Counted from the stretch's first letter, positions 1 through 12,981 are shown. The stretch is 64,000 bases of DNA from Brevipalpus yothersi (GCA_003956705.1 QZCP01000135.1:136644-200643), one strand, 5' to 3'. Made by a program: numbers and translations. The notes: generated from the sequence alone by a model not told the origin.

Positions 1-864
1 TACTTTCTGTGAGCGTGAAGGGGTCTTCGCAAAGTGGACAATTTTGACACCATTTTTGGTCTTTAGATCTGACTTTATAATATCAACTCCTTTGATGTAT
101 TTTTTGTGCAAAAGTCTCATCAAACTTTGATCCTTAACGTTCTTTGAGTCGTATACGTTGACTTTCTCAAGTAACAATTGCATCGTTACTTTTGGAATTT
201 CACTTCGAGCCAAAGTCAAACAAATTGCTGTCTGTCCGTTAATTCGTCCCGATTTTGGGAATTGGTATTCATTTTTAGCCTCTTTGATGGTTGGCATGAA
301 ATTCGGAATCGAGTGAATAATCCAGAATCCAGTTTTCTCATCATTTGCTAAAACTCCTTTTGCGTGTGCTCTTGTATCTTGAAAGAGAGAATAATTATTA
401 TCTACATGAAATCAGGGATCCTATAGCGAGATCATAGGCTTTGAAATTTGAGCATTCATTTTTCATGTAACAATCAAGCGTTTTTGAATTTTTCTGATTC
501 TAAATTCGTTACGACGAAAATGGAAATCCTACTCACCTGCCAATGGTGCACCAGGATATTGATCATTGTAGAAGACACTACTGTACTTCTTTGGATTGCT
601 GTAAATTGGATCCACAGTATTGAAAAAGATGTTATCCCCATCGTTCATGTCTCTGGGTGAAAGCTTGAATTTTGACTTATCTTTATCGTTGCTGGTGATG
701 TAAGCATAGCGTGTTCCAGATTCACCGCTGGGTAGAACTCCAGTTGGAAATTTATAGACAATCCACCAATCTACCGAATTACCGTTATCATCTTTACAGG
801 TTAACTCATCGCTCCTAACACTTGAGAGTATTGAGATCAGGATCGTTAGAACCAAAAACATCAT
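1..864 (-). CDS. DNASE2: Deoxyribonuclease II, 5' part (runs off window)
   Basis: Acid endonuclease of the DNase II family, which degrades DNA in lysosomes or after secretion. Exons 864-537 and 377-1 on the minus strand join in phase across a GT-AG intron. The N-terminus is a signal peptide of about 18 residues. The mature start has the family pattern CKDDNG...VDWWIVYKFP, then YNDQYPGA, and after the intron GVL...GFWIIHSIPNFMP, which matches the HSxPxF site of DNase II. The C-terminal DHSKW-type catalytic site must lie beyond position 1, so activity cannot be judged. The first ATG after a non-coding stretch was taken as start. What is seen is the N-terminal half, and the family assignment is strong. 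Confidence 0.86.
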
Positions 865-1443
865 GAAAAATTATGTCTTTGGATATGCGAACAGACTTGT
901 CGGAATAATGTTACCAGACAGACTTCTCTGCATTTTAATCTGCAATTTCTTTTCACTAGACAAACGTCACACATCTCTCCGACTACTCGTGATTGTGCAA
1001 AAATGTAATTGGAAAGTGATGGACATCTTCCCAATATGATTTGCTTGAGTATTTTCAATAGTTCACGGTTACAGAGAGTGAGCGACTAGATTGATCTTAA
1101 ATAAGAATTATCCTGGAGTCAAAGTTATCATTATTACCCATCTTGTAGCAGGGTTGAATTTGAATTGTCTCTCTTGATTATACATTCATCCCTCGAAACA
1201 TATTTTCCATCTCATATGACCCGTTTAATTCATTTCAAAAAATAACAGATGTCATCAAAAACACACTTTGAATTTCATTCTTCGATGACGAAAAGTAAAT
1301 TTTATGAGTAAAGTGCATTTCAATTGGTTAACTTAAAAATTGAGAGCAAGTTACAGCCCAATTTCATCCCGAAATTTGCCTTAGAATTTGTCTATTTGGA
1401 ATATGGATTACTGATAATTCTCTCTACTTGGCACAAAAACAGC
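865..1443. other. Intergenic, no gene seen
   Basis: AT-rich spacer between the DNase II start and the end of the small secreted-protein gene, both on the minus strand. It presumably holds the DNase II promoter. The short ORF at 861-1058 (-) has no recognisable features. Confidence 0.5.
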
Positions 1444-2078
1444 TTATTCAACCATGGGTTCAGCTACACCAGCCTTAGTTATTATTTTATCTAATTCCTG
1501 ATGGAAATTGGGAGAGTCGAGATCAAGGGCCTTCATTTGCTCGATGAATAGTTGACCTCGTTCAGGGGTTAGTTCTTGATCTTTGATCATATCTTCAAAG
1601 CTTACAATGTTGTACATTTGTCTTATACGTGGAAGAAACTGGAAGTTTTCAAATTTCTCCGAATATGCGTCCATGGCTTTCATTTTTCTGATCAGACTGG
1701 CTCCTTCTCTGAGTCGTATATGACCCTCGTCCATAGCTCTCTGCAATGCTAATATTCGGAGAGCTTTTCTCACTTGAGCATCTTGAGAGTGGTAATTCCA
1801 ATCATCCTGAGCTTTCAGCAGATTTTGAGCTGTGTCCATTGCCTGGTCCCATTTCACTGCAGAAAGGATAGAAAGTTTTAGTCACCACTTTCGATACACA
1901 AGCTGATAGATAGACACTTCTCTGGTTGAGACAAGTCTGAACAGATATCCAAAGAGGGAGATTTTTTGATAGACGAATAAATTTTTCCTGTTTCGTTTGA
2001 TCTTGAGTTCTACTTACTTTGAGCGCTGGCGAGGCACAGGAATGATACAATAACACTTACAAGAATCACTAAATTCAT
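1444..2078 (-). CDS. Small secreted cysteine-poor helical protein, unknown
   Basis: Two exons, 2078-2018 and 1856-1444, join through a GTAAGT...CTGCAG intron to give 157 residues. Residues 1-19 form a hydrophobic signal peptide starting MNLVILVSVIVSFLC and ending near ASAQ. The mature part is charged, predicted helical, with no cysteines and repeated short MKAMD/MKALD segments. I do not recognise a family. Likely exported, perhaps a salivary or gut-lumen protein, but that is only inference from the signal peptide. Exon 1 alone is too short for ordinary ORF finding; it is supported by the signal peptide and by exact phase. Confidence 0.55.
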
Positions 2079-3562
2079 CTTGCTCGATTGAATCGCTTTT
2101 CTTAAAGATATGCTCAGAGTCTTACAAGAAAGGCTAACTAATGTAGTGTGAGTCTCCAGCTAAACAGAGATGTTAATGACGTAGATAGACGTAGCTTCAT
2201 CGACAATCAACAAGAGCTACTGGACAGTGTTGTTAACCAACGAAATGGAATCATCCCGATGCAATGCTGGTCAATTTGTCGATTATTTCCTAGAGACTTT
2301 TTTATTTTCATTATTTTGGTAATTTTATGGCCATCGTTTTCTTGTTCTTCTGATATACTGACTCTGAGAACAGTTTGTACATTAGAATGATGCTTATTCG
2401 GTGAAACCGATGGTTGACTGGTTAATATGGCTAAAATTCCAATTCGTAAGAACGAATAGATTACGAATTTTGATAATTAAGAGATCAGTTTAAAAAAAAC
2501 GGAAACTTGAGGTGACAAGTAAAATTCTAACGGATCAAAAAATACTTCTCGTTGGAAGATAAACATTTTTTACCGGAATATCCAGCATAAATTAAATACA
2601 TTGTTGTGTCATCACCATCTGGCCTGATGGCTATTTCGAGTTATCGAGGCTAGGGTCGCGTAAGGATCAACTGGTTTAGGTATTTCAACCTGCAATAAGT
2701 AGCGAAAATCAGACGATGAATGGTTATTGAGATCACTGTGTGAGCTGGTGAAAACAAATATCAATGGAAATTCAGCGACTAAGCATACACGTGGGCGATG
2801 ATCGAGTTTGTTAGAATAGAAGTCATCTTTCACGTTAGTCCAGTAAAGATCGAGCGTAGGGAAGTTCATTTCATCAGCATAACGTTAGCGACTGAAAATT
2901 GCTTGTGTAAATTCTTAGCAGGTTAAGTTTTTTTATTGGATAATCTGTACAGCCACTCGCTGCAAAACTTCACACTGATGAAAAGAGGGAAACAATTTTG
3001 GGCAAGTGTTATTGCTTTGTGATATAAAAGCAACGATATGACTAGAGCAAAGAAGGAGAATCAGAAAGTAGTTAGTATCAACAGAGAGGAGTTGAGGGAC
3101 AAATGAGTATTTTCATCTCTCAAAAACAGTATCGCTATATAATAATCTTGGTGTGTTCGAAAGATGCAGCATTGGAGTGATGCTCATTTAAATATCAATT
3201 CGTTGGTGAGAGAATCAGGATCTTTGAGGTATTGTCAGTGAGTTTTTTATAATAATTTGAAGATTCACGAAACACTGAATAGTATGACAATGAGTTTTTA
3301 TGCTAGTGTTGATAAGTGAGAATTGCAAGAGAATTCTAAATTTCTTTTTCACTTTGACCAACGATCCTGATTCTTGATTGTTGATCTTTAAGTTAGCACT
3401 TTCAAGTTTTTGAATGTTAATACTAATTAGTACTATCGATGCATTGACATTCAACATTTGGGCATAAATATGTCACTTCACACACAGTTATCGATAACGC
3501 AAAGCGAATAGTATCTCTGAATTAGCTGTGGTATTTGTAACGAAGATAAATAGATGCTTTAG
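2079..3562. other. Intergenic, no gene seen
   Basis: About 1.5 kb of AT-rich sequence between the small secreted-protein gene and the 3' end of the EPS15-like gene. Only short, composition-driven ORFs occur, and none shows splice-supported or domain-like content. Confidence 0.45.
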
Positions 3563-6105
3563 TTACTGTACCTGGTCAAAATTAGCAAAGTCAGCAAAAT
3601 TGGACCCGAAATTATCAAAGTTGCTGGAAGATTGAGTTGCTGGGATTGATGAACCGAAAGGATCGTTGGATGGGAAAGCTGGAGCCGCATTGGTCCAAGG
3701 ATCTGAAGATATACCGCTTCCCATGGTGGGTGGAGGGGCAGGTCGTGGTGGAGGTGTTTTTTGCTTTGGTGGTACTGGTCGAGGAGGAGGTACCTTACTT
3801 TTTTTAGGTGGTAGCTCTGGAGTTGGACTCTCAGATTGAGGAATCGAATTCCGAGGTACTGCTGTACTTGAGAATGAATGGTCACCAAAGGGGTCATTTT
3901 CCTGAATCAGAAAGCGATAGTTGCAGTGAAAGAAAATTAGGGAGTAGAGAGAAAATTTACTCACCCTACTGAATACATTGTCATTGAAAGGATCGAAAGC
4001 TGATCCAGTTTGGCCTAGATTTCCATCTGGATTCCCAAAATTATCTCCAGGAAGATGTTCATTTTTGAAGGGGTCATCTGAAAAATTGACAAAATAAGCT
4101 CCTTGACTATTACAAAATTAAAAATACAGTACCTTCAGTGAACGGATCCTCTCCAGCAAAAGGGTCACTCATAAATTCGTTACCTAAACTCATGAATTCA
4201 TTATCTTTACTCTTAAAGAAGCCAGATTCGAGATCGTCTTTACTTTCATTGAAATCCTAGAAAAGGAACAAAAGATTAGTCAAAAGTGTAAAGATGGCCA
4301 GATATCCTACCGTTATCTCGCTCACTGGAGGTGTGATTGGCCTTGCTATCAAAGAACTCAATTTGTGAATATCTCTATTTTGGATGGCTAATTCCAATTC
4401 TTCGAAAGTTTGACGCAATTGTTTCTCATACTCCTCAAGAGGAACAGATTTGGCTTTGTATTGGCTTATTTGAAGTTGACTATTGGCAAGATTTGTGGAG
4501 AGTTGTTCAATGACTTTTTTACTCTCTGAAAGTTTAGACTGAAGTTGCAGTTCTTCAGACTTGAGTTCTTCGAGCTCTTTTCGTTTGGCATTTAGTTCGG
4601 TTTCTTGTAATTCGATTCGATCCTTCTGCTCCTCCACTTGTTTACGGAGAATCTCGACCTTGTGGAAAAAACAGGATCAATGAAAATTTCTGATAATTCC
4701 AAAAATCAGCAAGAAATTTTAATCACCTCTTCACCGATTTCATTAGCGATAGATTTCAAGTCAGAGACTTGAGTATCGAGAAGGTTACACTAAGTATTAG
4801 TAAGTGCATAGATTTTGAGGGAAAGAACCAGAATCATGCAAGATCGTGCAAAAAGAATAAGAAAATCAAGCCAGATGCATCAGAACCAGAAGACCATAGT
4901 GCATAACATAGGATAGAAATGATTGAGCAAAATAGATAAGAAAATAGTAAGCGGCTAAAAAGGAAAAAATGATCCGAGAAAGTATTGGACTTATGGGGCA
5001 TACCTGATTGCTCATTTCTTCGAGTCGCTTTTTAGCCTCAACTTTCTGATTATCGAGTTGTTTAATCATTTGATGAAGTGTTTCCAACTCATTTTGATGA
5101 TTTTTTATCAAACTCTGCTTCAATCGTATGGATGCTTCTTGTTGATTGACTTCTGTTTCCAATTTGGACTTTGAACTAGAGGACCAAAAAAATGATGCAA
5201 AAGGTTGGACAGAGATTCATTATTTCTTAGCACTAATAATTAGGCAACATGTCCTGAAGTAAACTTACGCTTGTAGCTCTCTCAATTCTTCATTCAAAGA
5301 ATCTATTTCTTTATTTCCAGATGAAACATTTTCGACTCCTCTTAGCCCATTGCTTACTGATTGGTTCTGAAATCACAAGAGGAGAGAAGATGAAATCAGG
5401 AGAGATAACTTATCAACATGAGATTAAAGCAAAGAGTAGAACTACTCTCTCTATTCAGAAGGTTAACTCATCATTAAGCATTCTCTTATGAATGAGATGA
5501 TTTCAAATGATATCATATCGAGCAAAATAACAAACAGATTCCAAATAAATGGTAGGAAATAGAAACTGCTTCCTTACCATCAAAGAGCTCTCTAATCCGG
5601 ATGTTGGCTTGGGTCGTAAGGTTGGAGGTATCATTTCTGGAAGCAGGCTTTCAGGCAGTTCATGGTTGGTTTTGTATAGATTGACAAAATACATTGCAAG
5701 TGCAAATTGTTCCGAATTGAGTCGCCCAGTTTGCCTTACATCACACAATTCCCAGATGTGCGCCAATATTTTCTGCGGAACACCGGTCTGAAGAAACGTG
5801 TGCTTACAATCAGGCCCAGCAACATAGCCATCCATATCGGTGTCCAATCGTACAAATATTTCATCATACTTTGCCTTGTCAGTGGCGGATACCACCCATG
5901 CAACAGGAGTTATACGATTCAAGGTCTACACCAGAAAAATGATTATGAAACATATCTCCACACACACACACACACTCAAGACTCATCGATCATCAATCTG
6001 AATTGTGAAGCAACTTACTGTTTTTTGAGAGACCTCCTGCAATGATGCAGTCAGTCCACTCATATCATTGAGGCTGGAAATTGAGGAAGATTCTGGGAAA
6101 TCCAT
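3563..6105 (-). CDS. EPS15: EPS15-like endocytic scaffold with a single EH domain
   Basis: Clathrin-coat accessory protein that binds NPF-motif cargo adaptors and AP-2. Exons (minus): 6105-6019, 5925-5578, 5366-5269, 5175-5004, 4789-4727, 4658-4311, 4256-4133, 4077-3965, 3901-3563, all GT-AG. One EH domain starts WVVSATDKAKYDEIF and contains the calcium loop DTDMDGYVAG; it matches the third EH domain of EPS15. A long coiled coil follows (exons 3-6), then AP-2-binding DPF motifs (SDPFAGEDPF, FDPFND, NDPFGD, NDPFGS) and a proline-rich stretch rich in PPPRP. The tail is rich in NF/DF (FDNFGSNFADF). The usual first two EH domains and the C-terminal ubiquitin-interacting motifs are not found. The upstream DNA reaches a divergent gene 670 bp away, so the first ATG at 6105 is only a best guess. 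Confidence 0.88.
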
Positions 6106-6778
6106 CGATTGATCACATAAAAGGAAACAATTTAACAAATATTGATAGTGTAAACAAATCACTCGAACTGAAATCACTGAAATTGATAAAACTTCGAGTT
6201 TGTATTGAAGCAATTTTCGAGCAAACTCAACAACACACATGAAAGCGGCAAATACAAAGATTGCTCTGTAGAAGTTCCTCACTACATGGACTCGCGACCA
6301 AGTTCTAAAAATTGTTAAAATCTTGTAACCAGTATATTTTGGTGGCTCCTTTGAGCTGTTCAAAATTGTAATAACTCATGGATAAAATAAATGATAGATG
6401 GAAGATGAAGATGAGAGAAGAGAGAGACAGATAGGCCGAGAGGGGTTGAAGGAGCGAACGAGATGCTGAGAGATACAAGATCGAAAAATGAGCGAAACCA
6501 GAGATTTCATATTTAAACAGTTCGATGGTCACTACGCTTGTGAATTCGTGGTCAACGATTGTCCAAATGAGAGAGAGAGAGTAAGAAAGGATATATTATA
6601 GCAATCTCAAGGCTGTGGAAATTGTGTTCGCCACACTCCTTTTCGTGATTCAAACTTCCAAAGAAGTTGAAGCTATATATGATTACTTTGATCATACTCA
6701 TAATGTGTTGGAGTGAAACTTAAATGATAATTAATAAATTATTCAACAACATATTCGTGAGCATTGTTGTTGAGTGTC
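6106..6778. promoter_or_regulatory. Divergent intergenic region between EPS15-like and bHLH genes
   Basis: About 670 bp separating two head-to-head genes, so it probably carries both promoters. It contains a short GA-rich tract near 6410-6590. I find no EH-domain coding sequence here on the minus strand. Confidence 0.35.
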
Positions 6779-7467
6779 ATGATGCGAGATCTTAACTCAC
6801 TTTCAACTCAACCAGTCACCTCTTCTCCTGCATCCTCGGTGATGCTCAGCCATCATCATCGATCCGATTTTTATTCCTATACAACGCTCGTTGCTCCAAT
6901 ACCATGGACTTTGACACCGAATGAAAGTTCTATCACAGCGGACTCGACAAGTTTTGATGATAATGTTTCCCAGAACAGTCATGATCTCAACTCGTATCAG
7001 TTCAGTGATAATAATAATTGCTCTGTTACCTCGACGCAAATGCATCCCAGTGCAACATCACTCAAAAGTCCATCATATTCACCATCATCATGTAGTCAAA
7101 GTGTTTCCGAAGAGCCAAGCGAAAAAAGAAGGCAAGTTCCTTTAAATTCTTGATTACTTCATTGAAGTGATCAAATCTATCCTAGTGATTATTTTAGCAA
7201 AGTTGAAAATCATGATAATCAGAATGAAGTTCCCTATAAATAAAAGTTCTAGCATTGAAACGATGGAAAGTGATCATTTTTTTACTCTCATTTCATGAAT
7301 TCATTCGATTAAAGTAGCGTTTCTCCCAACAGAAAGACAGGCAAATCCAATTATAAGCATATTCCTCACCGAGAAAAGCCTCCTCATTTGGTTGCCAAAC
7401 GAAATGCTCGAGAAAGAAGAAGAGTGCAAGCAGTTAATTCAGCTTTTGCTCGACTCGTTGAGCTGAG
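6779..7467 (+). CDS. bHLH transcription factor, apparently lacking helix 2
   Basis: Exons 6779-7131 and 7333-7467 or beyond. The first exon encodes a Ser/His/Asn-rich activation-type region ending SEEPSEKRR. The intron is a GC-AG type (AG|GCAAGT ... CCCAACAG). The second exon encodes KRNARERRRVQAVNSAFARL, the basic region plus helix 1 of an achaete-scute/Tal-type bHLH. The conserved E and R of the basic region are present, so E-box binding is expected. The exon may end at AG|GTTTGG after VELR, or read on to a TAA at 7532. In the 700 bp before the next gene I find no exon for the loop and helix 2. It may be broken, use a distant exon, or be a true half-bHLH. The ATG pair at 6779/6782 was taken as start. 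Confidence 0.6.
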
Positions 7468-7534
7468 GTTTGGGTTGTCATCCCGAGTGATAATGAAAAC
7501 TTTTCCATTTGCTCTATACACCAAGTTCGAATAA

Positions 7535-8244
7535 AATTTTAAATCTCAATGTAACTGAACATATTCATTTGACAACCATAAAAAAATGATTCTGGGATTC
7601 ACTTTCTCCGATCAAGATTTAAAAAAATAGGAGACAGAGGAAGTAAATAATTTTTATCGAAAGAAAAATTCAAATTAACACATCAATCGCATGAATTAAA
7701 TTCACTCAGCATCAAAAAAAAGATGAAGAAAAAATTCTTGACAACCAAGCAAAGTGAGAAAGTTTATTGAGATGAATCCAAAAAGACCGCAACACATCAG
7801 CATAGTTTATGCCGTAGACCGACACTAACATCTTCATGATTCTTGGGGATTCAATTGTAGTGTAATTATTATTTTATTGCGACATGTGAGCATCATTTTT
7901 TGGCTTGATAAACTGTGTTGATATCTGAAATTAACAAGTGATCATGAAAGAGTCTTAATCAATCAATATTCTCAAATTAGCTGCTCAATGTGTTTGTGTG
8001 TGTGAATCAGTCTCAAATCCCATGTTGCTCAGTGTTGGAAAGTACAGGATCCATTGAATTCTACATGTACATGTATATGTCACTCCCACATTATTTGTGA
8101 TAAAATACACATCCCCACTATATTGATCAAACATATTGAAGGTTCCAATAACAATTATCACTACTCGCCTTAATCTTTTGTCATCGATGCCATTGGCCAT
8201 TGGATAATAAGTCAACTCACACAGAAACACAATCAACCTCCGAA
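7535..8244. other. Intergenic, no helix-2 exon seen
   Basis: AT-rich region between the bHLH gene and TM9SF3. I read it in all frames for a loop plus helix-2 segment and found none. It presumably contains the TM9SF3 promoter. Confidence 0.4.
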
Positions 8245-10397
8245 ATGTGTCCATTATTCATTACTAAGACTCACCGGATCTCATTCATTATATCATGGCT
8301 TATCTTACTCTTTATTGTCACATTTGAAAATCATCTTGTGAAAGGTGATGAACATGATCACAAGGTAATTAATGCTCCAAATGAGACCATATTGGTTTCT
8401 CATTTGTTACGTTGAGTCGATGCTACGGTGAAACCTAATTTTCATTTGTTGACGTACAAACTTTATTGCATCTTCTTTAATTTCAATTCTCTTCCCGTCT
8501 AGTACAAAGATAATGAAGAAGTGGTCTTATGGATGAACACGATAGGACCTTATCCTAATCGACAAGAAAGATATAAATATTTCAGTCTACCCTTTTGTCG
8601 TGGTAGCAAGCCAGCAGTGTCTCATCATCATGAGACGCTTGCGGAAGCTCTCCAAGGAGTGGAATTAGAATTCAGTGGGATTGATATCGATTTCAAAGGT
8701 GACAATCTTTTCTTCTTGTAATATCCCATTCTTATACTGATTATGTGTTCTGTCTCTTTGTATCTCTTTCTTTGAATGATACAGCTGACATCGCAAAAAC
8801 ACCTTACTGTGACATAACTTTAAATGAGAAGAGTCTCACTCAGCTTGTAGATGCTGTGAAAAATTATTACTCCTATCAGATGTATATAGATGATCTGCCG
8901 ATATATGGAATGGTCGGTAAACATGAGGTGTCAGACAATAGCTACTACATCTATACTCACAAAAAGTTTGACATTGGCTACAATGGTGACCGAATTGTGG
9001 ACGTGAATCTGACGACAGAGGGTCGTGCTAAATTAGAACTTGGTGCAAAAATCGAATTCACTTATGAAGTCAATTGGATAGCCTCAGATACTTCCTTTGA
9101 TGATCGGTTTGATAAATATCTCGATGCAACATTCTTTCAACACAAGATACACTGGTTTTCGATTTTTAATTCGTTTATGATGGTCCTGTTCTTAATTGGC
9201 CTAGTTTCGATGATTTTGATGAGAACTTTGAGAAAAGATTATGCCCGGTACAGTAAAGATGATGATTTGGATGATATGGAAAAAGATCTAGTGGATGAGT
9301 ATGGATGGAAACAGGTTCATGGAGATGTCTTCCGAACACCTTCTTACCCAATGTTGCTTTCCATTTTCATTGGAACCGGCTATCAAGTTGCTGTTGTAAC
9401 ATTCCTGGTGATTATATTCGCAATAATGGATAAACTTTACACTGAAAGAGGCTCTCTACTCAGTACAGCTATTTTTTGCTACGCTGCTGTGTCACCGGTC
9501 AATGGCTACTTTGGAGGCAGTTTGTATGCACAATTCAATGGCAAGCGTTGGATCAAACAAATGTTTTTGAGTGCATTCTTTTTACCCTCTATCATTTGTG
9601 GGACTGCCTTCATGATAAATTTTATTGCCATCTACTATCATGCCTCGAGGGCCATACCATTTGGAACAATGGTTCTGGTTACGTGTATATGTCTCTTCGT
9701 AATATTACCATTAACTCTCATTGGAACGGTACTCGGACGCAATCTTCGTGGCCAATCTAATCATCCTTGTCGTGTGAACGCTGTTCCTCGTCCTATACCA
9801 GAGAAAAAATGGTTCATGGAGCCGGAGATAATCATTCTATTAGGAGGAATCTTGCCATTCGGCTCCATATTTATAGAAATGTATTTCATACTCACCTCTT
9901 TCTGGGCATACAAAATTTATTATGTATTTGGTTTCATGTTGCTTGTGTTTCTGATTCTATTAACTGTAACAGTCTGCGTCACGATTGTTTGCACCTATTT
10001 TCTCCTTAATGCCGAAGACTACAGATGGTATGAGCATCTCTGATCTTGAGTTCGATTTTTCTAATTGATGCTTTTTTTCTTTTATTCACTTTTGACAGGC
10101 AGTGGACCAGTTTCATGGCTGGAGCATCAGCTTCTGGATATGTTTATTTATATTCTATATACTTTTTCTTCTTTAAAACCAAGATGTATGGTCTTTTCCA
10201 AACAGCATTATATTTCGGGCACATGGCACTTTTCAGTATAGCTATGGGTCTCATGTGTGGTAAGTTGACAGAGAATATCACGGATTTAAATTTCTCAGAG
10301 CTCATCCTGTTTCCTTTGAACTTTTCCAGGTACATTTGGATTCTTGGGAACACACTTGTTCGTGAAGAAGATCTACTCCACTGTAAAGATTGATTAA
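8245..10397 (+). CDS. TM9SF3: Transmembrane 9 superfamily member 3
   Basis: Nonaspanin of the Golgi/endosome membrane; the family takes part in sorting and glycosylation-enzyme retention. Five exons: 8245-8364, 8503-8698, 8785-10027, 10099-10259, 10330-10397, 595 residues, close to the usual size. A signal sequence (residues about 12-30) is followed by the lumenal domain with LPFCRG and by DIGYNGDRIVDVNL, then nine hydrophobic segments. The conserved blocks GWKQVHGDVFR, PVNGYFGGSLY, YRWQWTSF and the C-terminal KIYSTVKID are all present. The KID-type end matches TM9SF3 rather than TM9SF1/2/4. The start is the first ATG after TTG/ATA codons and precedes the signal peptide. No defect seen. Confidence 0.97.
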
Positions 10398-11023
10398 GAA
10401 AATTTCTTGTAGAAATTCATTTTTTGAAAACAGCTGCAATTTTTATCGAACTCTGAATCATTTCTAATTGTTATGATTTTCCCTGGATGACGCATCCGTT
10501 ATATTTCATAACACTGGAATTCAGACTAATTCTTTATACGTTTCTATTATTTGCTCCCGATGAGTGTAAGGTGAATCAGATATCGGCATTTACACTTTTA
10601 AGAGTATTGAAATATGTTTATTCTCGAGAACCATGTACATCAAGACGAGTTGGACCTTTGAAGCAGGGTTATTCTCCTGTTATCAGTTCCATGTAAGTTT
10701 AGAACAGATTGCAGAGTGCAATGGCACAAGTTTGGAGCGGGTAGACATCAGAACGGAATATGGTATAGAGCATTAAATAGTTCAATTTTCAGGATGGATC
10801 TCAAGTGAACTCTTTAAAATTAATGAGACTAGCTTACAACTAACAATTCCGTTCTGAAGATGGAATGATCACTGGCAGAAAAGTTCAAATCACTTGTAGA
10901 AGAGGAGCTTCTGAAACAATAAGAGCAATCGGAGAGTTGAAAATCACCAGCAACTCATGAACGTCAACTAAAATGAGTCAAGAGGTTTCGGTCTAATTTC
11001 AATCGTTATTCGTGTCACAAAGG
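10398..11023. other. Convergent intergenic region
   Basis: Lies between the 3' ends of TM9SF3 (+) and the SMAP gene (-), so it should hold both 3' UTRs. A 69-codon ORF at 10487-10696 (+) has no recognisable content. Confidence 0.4.
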
Positions 11024-12423
11024 TCACCAATTTCCTGGCTTAGAGGTGAATAGAACTGGCTGGAATTTCAGAAGAAGAGATGATATTCATCAGATATCTT
11101 TCGAAATTTTTCTACTCGTCAATATTTACCTGAGTGACCATTGGGTTACTGGTTGGATTGGTTGCAAGAAATGGGTTCGTAGTGGCAGGAAACATGGACT
11201 GTAGAAAAAAAAGAAAGTGGATCACAATTGGGGGCCTTCATGGTAGATCACAGTCATCTTACATTAGCCAGAAAGATTGATTGAACAAAAAAAGACGAAA
11301 GTATACTTACAGGATGTGTTTGAGGTTGAGCCAAGTTGGGATTAACGTTCATGGGCATTGAGTTCACAGATCCAAAGGCTGAGTTGTGAGTGAGGGGAGT
11401 AGTGGCCACATTGCCAGCCATGGGCCACATTGAGTTTTGGGGAGGCATGAATCCACCTGCCAGAGGAGCCTGGTGAATTGGGGCCTGATTGAGAGAGCTA
11501 ATCATGGGATTCACATAAGTACTGCTACTTTCGTAGAGTTTTAAGATAGTCTCTTTATCCAGTGTAGTTTTTTCGGGTACTTTTTGATTGAAAAATTCTC
11601 GCTCTTCGTCTAAAATATCATTATTGGTCGAATTTTTAGAATTAATAACACTATTGGAGGCAGGTAGTGGTTGGGCTGAGACGAATGCATCGAAAAGATC
11701 ATCATCATCTGTTGCCATTCCGAGACCAAATCCTGAGCCAGATGTTGCCGTCGACTTGCCAGGCTCATCAATCGGGCTGGAAAGAATGTCAAGTCCAAGT
11801 AGATCAGCGGATAACTTTTTAGCCTGACTGTCCAGAACGACTTTCTCCGAATTGTTGGTGTTTGAGGTGACATTCGAATGGGGCCGAGGAAGTGGATTGG
11901 TTTGAACATCTACTGGTGACGATGAATTAGGCTGCATTTTGAATACAGTTTTGGGTTTCTTCTTCTCCTTCTCTTTACGCTTTTCCTCCTCAATATCAAA
12001 TGCTGGTGGAGGCGGTGGTGGTGCAACCCATTCCTTGGCGATATACTTTTTTTGCTCATATTTTGCTCTCACAAAAGCTTCCAAGCTGGAATCCATTTGA
12101 GGGCGTCTAAAACTGTCTGGTAAATTGGCCTCATATACAGCACGAGCTTTACTGTTACCCATCTGCTGTAGATAGCCCACCTGTTCTGGTGTCCATGAAT
12201 CCAGATTGATTGATTTCACTTTCGATATGTGTACACCCAGATTACGATGTATGCCGGCACATCGAATGCACAAAAATATTCCTAGATTCCAGGAAGCCCA
12301 ACGTGGACCCTTTGCATCACAATCGACACAATACTTGTTATCCTCATCTTTGAGAAGTTCAGTTAAAATTTGTTGACACTTTTCTTGAACTATTTTCTGT
12401 TTGACAGCAGCCATACTTAACAA
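11024..12423 (-). CDS. SMAP: Stromal membrane-associated ArfGAP (SMAP type)
   Basis: GTPase-activating protein for Arf1/Arf6 that acts on clathrin-coated carriers. The large exon 12423-11311 encodes the ArfGAP zinc finger near residues 30-60 (CVDC...CIRC) with the catalytic arginine in CAGIHRNLG and the SMAP signature VHISKVKSINLDSW. A clathrin-box-like DLLGLD follows, then a proline/asparagine-rich tail. A second exon, 11198-11130, encodes SMFPATTNPFLATNP. A tentative terminal exon at 11059-11024 ends in TGA. The translation start may be ATG 12423 or the in-frame ATG at 12414 (MAAVK). The GAP core is certain; the last exon is weak and could lie elsewhere. Confidence 0.92.
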
Positions 12424-12948
12424 TGCTAAAATATGCTCAGCAAAAATCTGTTACAACACAGTGGAACTCAAAACAGGCAAAAGCAACACAGCAAAAATAA
12501 TACTATTTCAATTGAAATTAAATTAGCTATCTATCCAAGCTTCCAACACACACACGCAACCCAGGACAATCAAAAGTAAAGACAAAGCAAATCTCAATCA
12601 TTCAACAACATTCATCAACAATCAAGCTCACACAATCACACACACACACATACAAGTTGGTGTAACAAGCTTTGAAAAATTAACGGAAAAACAGTGAAGA
12701 AAGCGAGCATGAACACACACCAATAGTGTTAACACCGCTTAAATCAAACGATAATTCAAGTTGAAATCAATTTAGTGTGAGCCAAAGAGGAGAGAAGGTT
12801 GAAAAAGAGTAATAAAATAAAAGTTGAAGCTTGATTCCAGTGAGAATGTTGAAGAAATAAACGAATATTGGCACCAGTAAATTGATGGCACGTACTTTAC
12901 GATTACTACTTTCGATATCGAATGTTGTTGGGATTGAAATGTTGAAGA

Positions 12949-12950
12949 GG

Positions 12951-12981
<31 letters not shown>

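Noticed and set aside
2612..2869. 85-codon ORF (-) in the spacer before the EPS15-like gene
   Set aside because: No signal, domain or splice support; ordinary length for AT-rich spacer.
5707..6045. 112-codon plus-strand ORF
   Set aside because: Shadow of the EH-domain exon on the other strand.
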